A DNA stretch of 64,000 nucleotides from Mesorhizobium sp. M1E.F.Ca.ET.045.02.1.1 (GTDB taxonomy: Bacteria; Pseudomonadota; Alphaproteobacteria; Rhizobiales; Rhizobiaceae), in the NCBI RefSeq assembly GCF_003952485.1, contig NZ_CP034447.1:2990501-3054500 (forward strand), given 5' to 3'. Below, piece by piece: positions 55,144 to 63,268 of the stretch (positions within the stretch are counted from its first letter, which is position 1; each line of letters begins with the position of its first letter). The notes below the pieces were generated by a model that did no database searches, had not been told where the DNA came from, and saw nothing but the letters and a program-made list of their open reading frames with translations. Made by a program: the position numbers and the translations under genes.

Positions 55144-55752
55144 ATGGAGTTTACGACCAGGGATTTGAAGGCCCTTTTCGGCGCCTTCTCCGCACGGATG
55201 GCGAGTGAGCGCGACAGGCTCTGCGCGCTCGACGGGGTAATAGGGGACGCCGATCACGGCATCGCCATGGAACAAGGCATGAAGGCCGCGGCCGATGCAG
55301 CCCAGGCTGCCGAGGGCACGCTGCAGGACGTATTCAATGCCGCCGCCAAGGGCTTTCTCAACGCTGTCGGCGCCTCCTCCGGACCTCTCTACGCGACCGC
55401 CCTTCTGCGCGCCGGCAAGGCCGCGGGTCCGCGCGGGTCGATGCCGAGCGGCGAACTGCGGACCGTCATTGCGGCGATGCGCGACGGCATCGTCCAGCGC
55501 GGCAAGGCCGAACCCGGGCAGAAGACGATGCTCGATGCCTGGGCTCCAGCCGCGGATGCGGCCGTCAATGGCCAGAGCGCCGACGCCATAGCCGCCGCCG
55601 CCCGCCAGGGCGCGGAAGCGACACGCGATATGATCGCAACCGTCGGCCGCGCCGCGCGGCTCGGCGAGCGCTCGCTGGGTCATCCGGACCCCGGCTCGGT
55701 TTCGGCCGCATTGCTGGTCGAAGAAATCTGCAATGCGATGAAGACCGCCTAA
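55144..55752 (+). CDS. dhaL: Dihydroxyacetone kinase subunit DhaL
   Basis: The 202-residue nucleotide-binding subunit has the Mg-binding aspartates D30, D35 and D37 (LDGVIGDADHG), GLNAVGASSGPLYA-like sequence and the C-terminal LGHPDPGSVSAALLV. It forms one kinase with DhaK. Its stop codon lies inside repeat copy C. Confidence 0.92.
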   Translation: MEFTTRDLKALFGAFSARMASERDRLCALDGVIGDADHGIAMEQGMKAAADAAQAAEGTLQDVFNAAAKGFLNAVGASSGPLYATALLRAGKAAGPRGSMPSGELRTVIAAMRDGIVQRGKAEPGQKTMLDAWAPAADAAVNGQSADAIAAAARQGAEATRDMIATVGRAARLGERSLGHPDPGSVSAALLVEEICNAMKTA

Positions 55753-55850
55753 AGCGCGCCGCGATCTTTCAGATCGCTTCTGCGCTTTAGGTTTTTGTTT
55801 TTACGCATGTCTTTTTCCCGAAACCGGGTCCCACTTTCGGGAGACATGCT
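55750..55850 (-). repeat. 103-bp intergenic repeat, copy C (diverged)
   Basis: Copy C begins at the dhaL stop with AAAGCGCGCCGCGATC and ends GGGAGACATGCT. On the minus strand it has the GCATGTC and GACATGC boxes and a short ORF MRKNKNLKRRSDLKDRGAL. The hairpin arm has changed compared with copies A and B (7098-7200 and 7617-7720). Confidence 0.7.
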
Positions 55851-55904
55851 TTGAGCCGTCCGCCGACGAGACGGCTCAAGCCGGCAATCCCGCCCCGGGA
55901 GCCA

Positions 55905-58900
55905 TCAACTCCGCAGCGCCACATAGATCGCCGGAATGACGAGCACCGTCAGCAGCGTCGAAGAGGCAAGCCCGAACAGCAGCGAGATGGCGAGACCTTG
56001 GAAGATCGGGTCCGTCAGGATCACCGCCGCGCCGATCATCGCGGCCAGCGCGGTGAGCAGGATGGGCTTGAAGCGGATCGCGCCGGCCTTGAGCAGGATG
56101 TCGACCAATGGCCGGTCGGTGCCGCGGGAGTGGCGGATGAAATCGACCAGCAGGATCGAGTTGCGCACGATGATGCCGGCCAGTGCGATGAAGCCGATCA
56201 TCGACGTGGCCGTGAAGGGCGCGGCGAAAGCCCAGTGGCCGAGCATGATGCCGATCAGCGTCAGCGGGATCGGGGTGAGGATCACCAGCGGCAGCCGGAA
56301 GGAGCCGAACTGCGCGACGACCAGGATATAGATGCCGAGGATCGCCACCATGAAGGCGGCGCCCATGTCGCGGAAGGTTACCCAGGTCACCTCCCATTCG
56401 CCGTCCCACAGAAGCGTCGGCTTCGATTCGTCGTCCGGCTGGCCATGCAGCGCGATCGCCGGCTTCGGCAGCGCCCTCCAGTCCGCCTTGGCGATCGCGT
56501 CGTCGACGGCGAGCATGCCGTAGACGGGCGCCTCGAAGGCGCCGGCCAACTCGCCCATCACCATTTCGGCGGGGCGGCCGTTGTGGCGGAAGATCGGGTA
56601 CGAGGCGGGCTCGCCCGCAAGGCGCACCACGTCGCCGAGCTCGACCACGTCGCGAGCGCCCGGCAAGGCATTGGCCGGCACCGGCGTCGCCAGCGCGCGC
56701 TGGTCGACGACGCCACCGGCCTTTGACAAGGCAATGCGGATCGGGATCGGATAACGGCCGCCGCCGCGGTGCGAATAGCCGACAGTGGTGCCGCCGAAGA
56801 GATAGCTCAGCGTGTCGTAAACGTCCGACTGCTCGACCTTGTAATATTCGAGATTGTCCTGGTCGATCGCCAGCCGCTGCCGTCCGGGTTGTTTGTGGAA
56901 GCTGTCGTCGACGTCGACGATGAACGGGACGCTCGAGAAGGTCTCGCGCACCTTGGCCGCGACAGCGCGGCGGGTCTCGGCGTCCGGCCCGTAGATTTCG
57001 GCCAGCAGCGTGCCCAGCACCGGTGGTCCGGGCGGCGGCTCGACCACCTTGACGACTGTGCCCGCCGGCATGGCCATGCCTTTCAGGCGCTCGCGTATGT
57101 CGAGCGCGATGGCGTGGCTGGCGCGGCCGCGCTCACCCTTCGGTACTAGGTTGACAGTCACGTCGCCCTGCTCGGGGCTGGAGCGCAGATAATAATGGCG
57201 CACCAGTCCGTTGAAGTTGAAGGGCGCGGCGGAGCCGGCATAAGTCTGGAAGGAGACGACCTCCGGCACGCCGGCCAGGCGGTCGACCGCTGCTTGCAGC
57301 AGCCGGTTCGTGTCCTCGACGGACGAGCCCTTGGGCAGGTCCGCGACCACCTGCAGCTCGGTCTTGTTGTCGAACGGAAGCAGCTTCACCGTCACATGCC
57401 TGGTGTAGATCAGCGCCATGGAAGACAGCGTCGCGACACCGACGACGAGCAGGAACATCCAGGCACGCAGGCGCGACTTCAGGATCGGCCGGGCGGCCGC
57501 GACATAGGCGCGGCCGAGCGCTCCTATATGTCCGTCGCCATGGCCTGTCCGTCCATCCGCCGCGTCTTGCCTGCGGCCAAGCTTCATCATCAGCCAGGGT
57601 GTCAGCATCACGGCGACGAAGAAGGAGAACAGCATCGCGGCCGAGGCATTGGCCGGAATCGGGCTCATATACGGTCCCATCATGCCCGACACGAAAAGCA
57701 TCGGGAGCAGCGCCGCGACGACGGTCAGCGTGGCGACGATGGTCGGGTTGCCGACCTCGGCGACAGCGTCGATGGCGGCGGCGCTCCGCGAACGCCCGTC
57801 ATCCATGGCCCAGTGGCGGGCAATGTTCTCGATGACGACGATGGCGTCGTCGACCAGGATGCCGATCGAGAAGATCAGCGCGAACAGGCTGACGCGGTTC
57901 AGCGTGTAACCCATGATGCGGGAGGCAAAGAGCGTGAGCAGGATCGTCGTCGGGATGACAACCGCCACCACCAGCGCCTCGCGCCAGCCGATGGCGACGG
58001 CGACCAGCACGACGATCGAGATCGTCGCCAGGCCGAGATGGAAGAGAAGCTCGTTCGCCTTCTCGTTGGCGGTCTCGCCATAGTCGCGGGTGACGGTCAT
58101 CCCGACGTCCTTGGGGAATATCTGTCCGCGCGTCTGCTCCAGCCGCTTGCCGATGGCATCGGCAATGAGGACGGCGTTGGTGCCGGGCCGCTTGGCGACG
58201 GCGAGCGAGACGGCGGGACCGCGCTGCAGCCCGTCGGCGGTCTTGGTCACGCTCATGACACGATTTTCCGCCGGCGCCGTCGTCAGCACGATGCGGGCCA
58301 CGTCGCGCACATAGACCGGCCGGCCATCGCGGGCGGTGAGCAGCAGGTTGCCTATGTCGGAGAACCCCTGCAGTGTCTGACCGGCGACCAGCACCTGCTG
58401 CTCGCCCTGCTCGCGCACCGTGCCGAGCTGAAAGGAGCGGTTGGCGCCTGCGATCTTGGCCGTCAGTTGCTGCAGCGTGATCCCATAGAGCGAGAGTTTC
58501 TCCGGATCGGGCTCGATCTGGATTTCCTCCGGCTGCTCGCCGACGATGTAGGTCAGGCCGATGTCGGGGAGCTTGGCGACCTCGACCTGAAGCTCGCGCG
58601 CCAGACGCGTCAGGTCGGCCGAGGAATAGCGGCCGGCGGCCTCCGGCGTCGGCGTCAGCGTCACCACCACGATGGCGACGTCGTCGATACCGCGCCCGAC
58701 GATCAGCGGCTCGGGAATGCCGACCGGAATCCGGTCGAGGTTGGCGCGCACCTTGTCGTGCACGCGCAGCACGGCGGCGTCCGAGCTGGTGCCCACCTTG
58801 AAGCGGGCCGTGACCAGCGCGCCGTCATCCGCGGTCTGCGAATAGACGTGTTCGACGCCATCGATGCTCTTGATGATCGTCTCCAGTGGTTCGGTGACCA

Positions 58901-59099
58901 GCTTGACCGCATCCTCGGCCCTGAGCCCGTCAGCCCTGACGTGGATATCGACCATCGGCACGGAGATCTGCGGCTCCTCCTCGCGCGGCAGCGTCACCAG
59001 CGCCACCAGGCCGAGGGCAAGCGCGGCCAGCAGGAAGAGCGGCGTCAGCGGCGAGCCGATGAAGGAACGGGTGAGCCCGCCGGCAATACCGAGCTTCAT
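55905..59099 (-). CDS. RND-family efflux transporter (inner-membrane pump)
   Basis: The 1064-residue protein has the RND layout: an N-terminal helix (PLTPLFLLAALALGLVALVT), a large periplasmic loop, then helices with GILVDDAIVVIENIARH in TM4, which contains the proton-relay Asp pair, a second loop and a C-terminal helix set. IGFIALAGIIVRNSILLVDF is another conserved segment. It resembles the AcrB/HAE-like and CzcA-like branches but cannot be placed precisely. Its start overlaps the adaptor stop (ATGA). It is the last gene of the sqr operon. Confidence 0.9.
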   Translation of the reverse strand: MKLGIAGGLTRSFIGSPLTPLFLLAALALGLVALVTLPREEEPQISVPMVDIHVRADGLRAEDAVKLVTEPLETIIKSIDGVEHVYSQTADDGALVTARFKVGTSSDAAVLRVHDKVRANLDRIPVGIPEPLIVGRGIDDVAIVVVTLTPTPEAAGRYSSADLTRLARELQVEVAKLPDIGLTYIVGEQPEEIQIEPDPEKLSLYGITLQQLTAKIAGANRSFQLGTVREQGEQQVLVAGQTLQGFSDIGNLLLTARDGRPVYVRDVARIVLTTAPAENRVMSVTKTADGLQRGPAVSLAVAKRPGTNAVLIADAIGKRLEQTRGQIFPKDVGMTVTRDYGETANEKANELLFHLGLATISIVVLVAVAIGWREALVVAVVIPTTILLTLFASRIMGYTLNRVSLFALIFSIGILVDDAIVVIENIARHWAMDDGRSRSAAAIDAVAEVGNPTIVATLTVVAALLPMLFVSGMMGPYMSPIPANASAAMLFSFFVAVMLTPWLMMKLGRRQDAADGRTGHGDGHIGALGRAYVAAARPILKSRLRAWMFLLVVGVATLSSMALIYTRHVTVKLLPFDNKTELQVVADLPKGSSVEDTNRLLQAAVDRLAGVPEVVSFQTYAGSAAPFNFNGLVRHYYLRSSPEQGDVTVNLVPKGERGRASHAIALDIRERLKGMAMPAGTVVKVVEPPPGPPVLGTLLAEIYGPDAETRRAVAAKVRETFSSVPFIVDVDDSFHKQPGRQRLAIDQDNLEYYKVEQSDVYDTLSYLFGGTTVGYSHRGGGRYPIPIRIALSKAGGVVDQRALATPVPANALPGARDVVELGDVVRLAGEPASYPIFRHNGRPAEMVMGELAGAFEAPVYGMLAVDDAIAKADWRALPKPAIALHGQPDDESKPTLLWDGEWEVTWVTFRDMGAAFMVAILGIYILVVAQFGSFRLPLVILTPIPLTLIGIMLGHWAFAAPFTATSMIGFIALAGIIVRNSILLVDFIRHSRGTDRPLVDILLKAGAIRFKPILLTALAAMIGAAVILTDPIFQGLAISLLFGLASSTLLTVLVIPAIYVALRS

Positions 59100-60106
59100 G
59101 GCATGACGACCTTGTCGCCTTCGGCGAGGCCGGTCAGCACCTCGATGCGCTGCTCGCCGGCATCCTCGAACCGCTCGCCGAGCACCACCGCCACGTCGAG
59201 CGGCCCGTTCGCCGTTTCGACGCTGACGTAGTCGACGCCATGGATCGTGCGCACCGCCTGGGGTGGAACGCCGAGCATGGCGCGGCTGCCGACCGGGATC
59301 GACACCAGCGTGCGCTCGTTGACGAAATAGGTGCCGATATCAGCCACCTCGACATCGGCGATCACCCGCCCGCTTTCGATTTCGGGATAGACTTTGGCGA
59401 TGCGCCCCTCGCGGGCCTTGACGAAGCCGGCGTTCGATCCGGTGCCGCGCTCGCCGATGTCGACCGTGGCGCCTTCGGCGATCTCGGCGGCGTGGCGCTC
59501 CGGCAGCGACAGACGCAGATAGTACCGGCCTGACGCAATGCGGGCGATCGGTTCGCCGGCCATGGCCACCGAGCCGGCCGTGACCGGAACGGTGAGCACC
59601 CGTCCGTTGGCGGGCGCGAGCGTCTGTCCCTCCCTGGAGCTCTGTTCGATGACCGCCTTGTCCGCGACGGCCGCCGCGAGCTGGTTGGTGGTGACGTCGA
59701 GCTGCAGCCGCGCGGCGTCGACCCGGCTCTGCGCCGCCGCGCCCTTGGCCAGCAGGTCCTGGGCGCGCTGCATGTCGGTGCGGGCATTGTCGAGCTGCGA
59801 GTTGAGCGCGGCGATCTTGGCGTCGGCGGCGCGAAGCTGGAGCGCGAGCTTGTCGTCGACCACGATTGCGATCAGGTCGCCCTGGCGCACCTCCTGGCCT
59901 TCCGAGACGCGGACCTCGCTGATGGTGCCGGAAATGCGCGCGCGCGCCGGCACCACGGTGCGGCTTTCCACCTGCCCGTAGACGGCCTTCATTTCGGTGA
60001 CGGTCGTGGCCTTCACGGTGAATTCCGCGGCTTTCGTATTCGATACCGCAAGGCACGCGGTGCCGATCAGAAGAATGTTGGCGACAGCCGATCTCATGCT
60101 TCGCAT
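59096..60106 (-). CDS. RND periplasmic adaptor subunit (HlyD/MFP family)
   Basis: The 336-residue membrane-fusion protein has an N-terminal hydrophobic stretch, a barrel/lipoyl part (ARISGTISEVRVSEGQEVRQ, LIAIVVDDKLALQLR), a coiled coil in residues about 90-145 and an RND-type C-terminal domain. It joins the pump at 55905 to an outer-membrane channel, which is not encoded here. The upstream ATG (60106) or the next (60097) may be used; the first has GGAA before it. Confidence 0.88.
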   Translation of the reverse strand: MRSMRSAVANILLIGTACLAVSNTKAAEFTVKATTVTEMKAVYGQVESRTVVPARARISGTISEVRVSEGQEVRQGDLIAIVVDDKLALQLRAADAKIAALNSQLDNARTDMQRAQDLLAKGAAAQSRVDAARLQLDVTTNQLAAAVADKAVIEQSSREGQTLAPANGRVLTVPVTAGSVAMAGEPIARIASGRYYLRLSLPERHAAEIAEGATVDIGERGTGSNAGFVKAREGRIAKVYPEIESGRVIADVEVADIGTYFVNERTLVSIPVGSRAMLGVPPQAVRTIHGVDYVSVETANGPLDVAVVLGERFEDAGEQRIEVLTGLAEGDKVVMP

Positions 60107-60193
60107 TGCGCTTGTTCCGGTCGGTTGAAATGGTCCAGGAGGCGCATCATGCGCCCCCTGGTTTGTGGCGGCGGTTCCTGAAAGGACGGGCTG

Positions 60194-60397
60194 CTACTTG
60201 AACGCGACGCCCGACTTGCAGCCGAGCTTCTTGAACACGATCGCCGCCGGGCAGAAGCCGGTCACGGAGGCCTGGATCATGTTCAGTCCGGCGAAAGCGG
60301 TCAGCAGGAACCAGTACGGCGAATAGTAGATGCCGAGCGCCAGCGAGATCAGCACAACGAACCCGGCGAACATCAGCACGGCCTTGTCGATGGTCAT
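60194..60397 (-). CDS. DUF2892/YgaP-type small membrane protein
   Basis: The 67-residue protein has two helices (VLMFAGFVVLISLALGIYYS and PYWFLLTAFAGLNMIQASVT). The end GFCPAAIVFKKLGCKSG has C49 and C60. It resembles the membrane part of YgaP-type proteins, which often accompany rhodanese-type sulfur enzymes. It lies between sqr and the RND adaptor. Confidence 0.85.
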   Translation of the reverse strand: MTIDKAVLMFAGFVVLISLALGIYYSPYWFLLTAFAGLNMIQASVTGFCPAAIVFKKLGCKSGVAFK

Positions 60398-60424
60398 TTC
60401 ATGTCTCCTTGGATGTGAGCCTGC

Positions 60425-61717
60425 CTATTCGGCCGGCTCGGTATGGATCGCCTTGAGCTTCTTGATGCCGAGCATGTCGAGCGCCAGCCCTTCATAGAAG
60501 GTCTCGCTCTTGCCCTGCCGGACCTTGTGCAGGAAATATTTCTCGAAGCCGACCTTGGCAGCGTGGACCCATTTGCCCTGCGAGGACCAGTTGACATTGC
60601 GCGGCGGGATCTGCGGCTGCGCCACGAAGGCGATGCCTTCGTCGCCGAAGTCGGCGAGGCAGACTGCGTTCCAGGTGGCGACGGCCCTGGGCTGCTCGCC
60701 ACGCAGCAGCGCGCCGATGTTCTCGGCGGTGGCCGTGACCATGGATTCGATCATGAAGCCGGTCTTGGGGACGCCGACCGGCAGCGGCGTCTTGCCGACC
60801 GGCGGTATGGCGACGCAGACGCCGATCGCGAAGACGTTCGGGTGCGCCTGGTTGCGCTGATATCTGTCGATGGTGACGAAGCCGCGCGGATTGACCAGGC
60901 CTTCGACCCCCGTCAGTGCGGAAACCCCGCGGAACGCCGGCAGCATCATCGAGAAGGCGAAAGGCAGGTCGTGCCTGGCCTTGACCGTGCCGTCGTCATT
61001 GACCTCTTCGACATGCATCGTGCCGGCCTCGACCGAGGCCACCTTGGCGTTGGTGATCCACTTGATGTGGCGCTCGCGCATGGCGCTTTCGAGCAGCCCC
61101 TTGGTGTCGCCGACGCCGTCGAGGCCGAGATGTCCGATATAGGGCTCGGGCGTCACGAACGTCATCGGCACCTGGTCGCGTACCCTGGCCTTGCGCAGCG
61201 CGGTGTCGAGGATGAAGGCGAACTCGTAGGCCGGCCCGTAGCAGGAGGCACCCTGGACGGCGCCGATGATCACAGGCCCCGGCTTGCGGACCAACTCGTC
61301 GAACTTGTCCTTCGTCGCTACGGCGTGGTCGATGTGGCAGATCGACTGGGTGTGGCCGGACGGCCCGAGACCGGGCACTTCGTCGAAGGCGAGGTCCGGG
61401 CCGGTGGCGATGATGAGATAGTCGTAATCGAGGAAGGAACCGTCATTGAGCTCGACGCGGTTCTCCTTCGGATGCACTTTCTCCGCGCCTTCGGGACGCA
61501 GCGCCATGCCACGCCGTTTGAAGGTATCCGCCAAGTCGACGGTGACGTCATCGCGCTCCCGCCAGCCGACGGCCACCCAAGGGTTGGAAGGCACAAAGGA
61601 ATAGGACGTGCCGAGGTTGACGACGGTCAAACTGTCCTCACGGCGTAGCTTGTCGCGCATTTCATAGGCCATAATGGTGCCGCCGAGGCCGGCTCCGAGA
61701 ACGACGATGTGAGACAT
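60425..61717 (-). CDS. sqr: Sulfide:quinone oxidoreductase-like flavoprotein
   Basis: The 430-residue FAD protein starts MSHIVVLGAGLGGTIMAYEM at 61717, with GGAGGAAACCC before it. It contains three cysteines, C127 (SICHIDHA), C159 (QGASCYGPAYEF) and C353 (AVCLADFG). C127 and C159 are 32 residues apart, the spacing of the redox cysteines in canonical SQR (128/160), and C353 falls at the third Cys position. It should oxidise sulfide or sulfane compounds and pass electrons to quinone at the inner membrane face. It is the first gene of the operon, divergent from the ArsR gene. Confidence 0.85.
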   Translation of the reverse strand: MSHIVVLGAGLGGTIMAYEMRDKLRREDSLTVVNLGTSYSFVPSNPWVAVGWRERDDVTVDLADTFKRRGMALRPEGAEKVHPKENRVELNDGSFLDYDYLIIATGPDLAFDEVPGLGPSGHTQSICHIDHAVATKDKFDELVRKPGPVIIGAVQGASCYGPAYEFAFILDTALRKARVRDQVPMTFVTPEPYIGHLGLDGVGDTKGLLESAMRERHIKWITNAKVASVEAGTMHVEEVNDDGTVKARHDLPFAFSMMLPAFRGVSALTGVEGLVNPRGFVTIDRYQRNQAHPNVFAIGVCVAIPPVGKTPLPVGVPKTGFMIESMVTATAENIGALLRGEQPRAVATWNAVCLADFGDEGIAFVAQPQIPPRNVNWSSQGKWVHAAKVGFEKYFLHKVRQGKSETFYEGLALDMLGIKKLKAIHTEPAE

Positions 61718-61751
61718 GATGGGTTTCCTCCCCATGGAGTTCATCCTCACG

Positions 61752-61778
61752 CCACTGTGTGAGCAAGCCACACAGTGG
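61752..61778. promoter_or_regulatory. Perfect 10-bp dyad upstream of sqr
   Basis: CCACTGTGTG and CACACAGTGG are exact inverted repeats around AGCAAGC. The dyad lies 35 bases before the sqr ATG. It may be a repressor operator or a hairpin in the 5' UTR. Confidence 0.5.
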
Positions 61779-61854
61779 ACCAGGCTCAATTCCCAATGGG
61801 CGGGCTCGAATGTATGGTCAGGCAGAAATGAGCTCGATCCACGGGTTGCATGTA

Positions 61855-61889
61855 ACATTCAAAAATCATAAATTCAAGAACATGAATGT
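61855..61889. promoter_or_regulatory. AT-rich dyad at the start of the ArsR gene
   Basis: ACATTCA (61855-61861) and TGAATGT (61883-61889) are inverted repeats flanking an AT-rich stretch with a second dyad TTCA-N6-TGAA. AT-rich palindromes of this kind are known as BigR operator sequences in general style. It overlaps the ATG of the ArsR gene. Confidence 0.45.
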
Positions 61890-62178
61890 AAGAGAAATGA
61901 TCCCGGCCTCGGGAGAGGCGGCTGAACTGCTCAGGAGCCTGTCCCATCCGCAGCGGCTGCTCGTGCTTTGCGCCCTGGGAGACGAGGAGCGCTCGGTGGC
62001 GGAGTTACGCGACCTGCTTGGCATCGATCAGGTGCCGATGTCGCAGCAGCTCATGCGGTTGAGGGCGGACGGGCTGGTCGAGGCGCGCCGGGAGGGCACG
62101 ACGGTCTACTATCGGATCACGCGGCCGGAGGTGCTCACCGTGATCGAGGCATTACATTCCGCCTTCTGCCCGAGTTAA
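61882..62178 (+). CDS. ArsR-family persulfide-sensing repressor (BigR/SqrR-like)
   Basis: The 98-residue protein from the ATG at 61882 has an ArsR winged helix (SHPQRLLVLCALGDEERSVA, VPMSQQLMRLRADGL). Its cysteines are C30 and C96, exactly 66 residues apart. This is the same spacing as C41/C107 of SqrR, which sense persulfide through a tetrasulfide bridge. The gene is divergent from sqr, so it should repress the sqr operon and itself. The ATG is uncertain: 61828 and 61897 are in frame, but the operator-like dyad argues for 61882 or later. Confidence 0.8.
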   Translation: MNVREMIPASGEAAELLRSLSHPQRLLVLCALGDEERSVAELRDLLGIDQVPMSQQLMRLRADGLVEARREGTTVYYRITRPEVLTVIEALHSAFCPS

Positions 62179-62226
62179 CGCTGCTCGCTGCCGACAGCGT
62201 CGTGAACGGATCATGCCTTTGTCCCT

Positions 62227-62240
62227 TTGATCAAAGTCAA
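62227..62240. promoter_or_regulatory. Anaerobox upstream of the host-attachment gene
   Basis: TTGATCAAAGTCAA matches the FNR/FixK consensus TTGAT-N4-ATCAA except at one position. It lies 97 bases before the ATG of the host-attachment-family gene, a normal distance for a class II site. Confidence 0.7.
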
Positions 62241-62336
62241 GGCGAGGCGACCGGATCTGGAATCTTCTGGCTCGCGACAGCAATGAATTCATCGGACAGC
62301 GCCCAATCCCGGCTGATCCGTTTGCGGAGAAACACA

Positions 62337-62741
62337 ATGATCCTGAACAATGCCACCCTTGTCGCGGTCACGGATGGCGAGAGGCTGCGGCTGTTCCACA
62401 CCAAAGGCCACGAACCTCATCTCGATTTGGTCGAAATCGAGGATCCCGTCCTCGAGGTGGCTCACACCGGATCCGGCGGCAGGCATCGCAGTTCCACCGC
62501 CAATCCAGATGAGTCACGGCTACGAGAAGATGATTTCGCCGGATCCGTCGCAGACTATCTCAACCATCAGGCGCTCGAGGAATCGTACGAGCATATACTG
62601 GTGATCGCCGATCCCCGGACGCTCGGCGAAATGCGAAAACATTATCGGCCTTCACTGAATGCGAAACTCGCGGGCGAGATCGGCAAAGACTTCGTCAAAC
62701 ATTCGCTCGAGTCGATCAAGGACGCCGTTTTGATGGTCTGA
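62337..62741 (+). CDS. Host attachment family protein (AtsE-like)
   Basis: The 134-residue protein begins MILNNATLVAVTDGERLRLF and contains ILVIADPRTLGEMRKHYRPS and EIGKDFVKHSLESI, matching the host-attachment/BaeRF-like family seen in rhizobia. The ATG follows GGAGAAACACA. The frame is open further upstream, but family similarity begins here. In rhizobia these proteins often accompany low-oxygen or stress genes. The upstream anaerobox supports microaerobic control. Confidence 0.82.
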   Translation: MILNNATLVAVTDGERLRLFHTKGHEPHLDLVEIEDPVLEVAHTGSGGRHRSSTANPDESRLREDDFAGSVADYLNHQALEESYEHILVIADPRTLGEMRKHYRPSLNAKLAGEIGKDFVKHSLESIKDAVLMV

Positions 62742-62829
62742 CCGACGAACTGCTTTGATCGGTGCCCCTTGCCTTGTGGAGCGGGGCACCGAATGCGGCC
62801 ACATGGGACCCGCCTGCATGGGGCAGAAT

Positions 62830-63045
62830 CTACAAAAGAGAAAAATGCGAATCGAGGAACACGAGAAACTGGCCGGTAATCAGGGGAACCTTCAAGATCG
62901 GGCCGTCTTCGTGGCTGTCTTGGATCGGCAGTCCGCGCACACACGGATGCGTCTTCAGCACGTCCCTCCAGATCGTTGGAAAGTCCGCCCCCTTGTTTCT
63001 TTGGGCATTGCAAACATCGACAAGCTTCGCAGCAGCGCTTCTCAT
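62830..63045 (-). CDS. Small conserved-looking protein downstream of an anaerobox
   Basis: The 71-residue protein begins MRSAAAKLVDVCNAQRNKGA and continues DFPTIWRDVLKTHPCVRG. It has an ordered pattern (PTIW, GLPIQ, LKVPLITGQFLVF) that I associate with small rhizobial proteins of unknown function. The ATG at 63045 lacks a strong ribosome site; a TTG at 63075 would add 10 residues. The anaerobox at 63105-63118 lies 59 bases upstream of the ATG, suggesting low-oxygen induction. Confidence 0.55.
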   Translation of the reverse strand: MRSAAAKLVDVCNAQRNKGADFPTIWRDVLKTHPCVRGLPIQDSHEDGPILKVPLITGQFLVFLDSHFSLL

Positions 63046-63104
63046 TAAGTGGGGTACCCGAATGCTAAATGGCAAACCATAGTGACTGATTGGGCAGGTC
63101 GGGT

Positions 63105-63118
63105 TTGATCTCGGTCAA
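63105..63118. promoter_or_regulatory. Anaerobox upstream of the small protein gene
   Basis: TTGATCTCGGTCAA has the same form as the boxes at 12614 and 62227 (TTGAT-N4-GTCAA). The nearest gene it could drive is the minus-strand ORF at 62830-63045. No gene starts on the plus strand nearby. Confidence 0.65.
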
Positions 63119-63268
63119 TCCCGCCAGAAAAAACGTCGATTCGATCAAGCCCAAGCGCCAGTATGACGGGTCACGCCTCTTGGCGAGCACCCACCTTTCA
63201 ACGTCCTGGCGGCGCTGCACCGGCCCAGCGACCAGGTGAACTGCTTATGCGAGATTTCTGGCGCAGCA

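Noticed and set aside
57195..59231. 678-codon plus-strand ORF opposite the RND pump
   Set aside because: Very Asp/Gly/Arg/His-rich shadow of a membrane-protein gene on the other strand.
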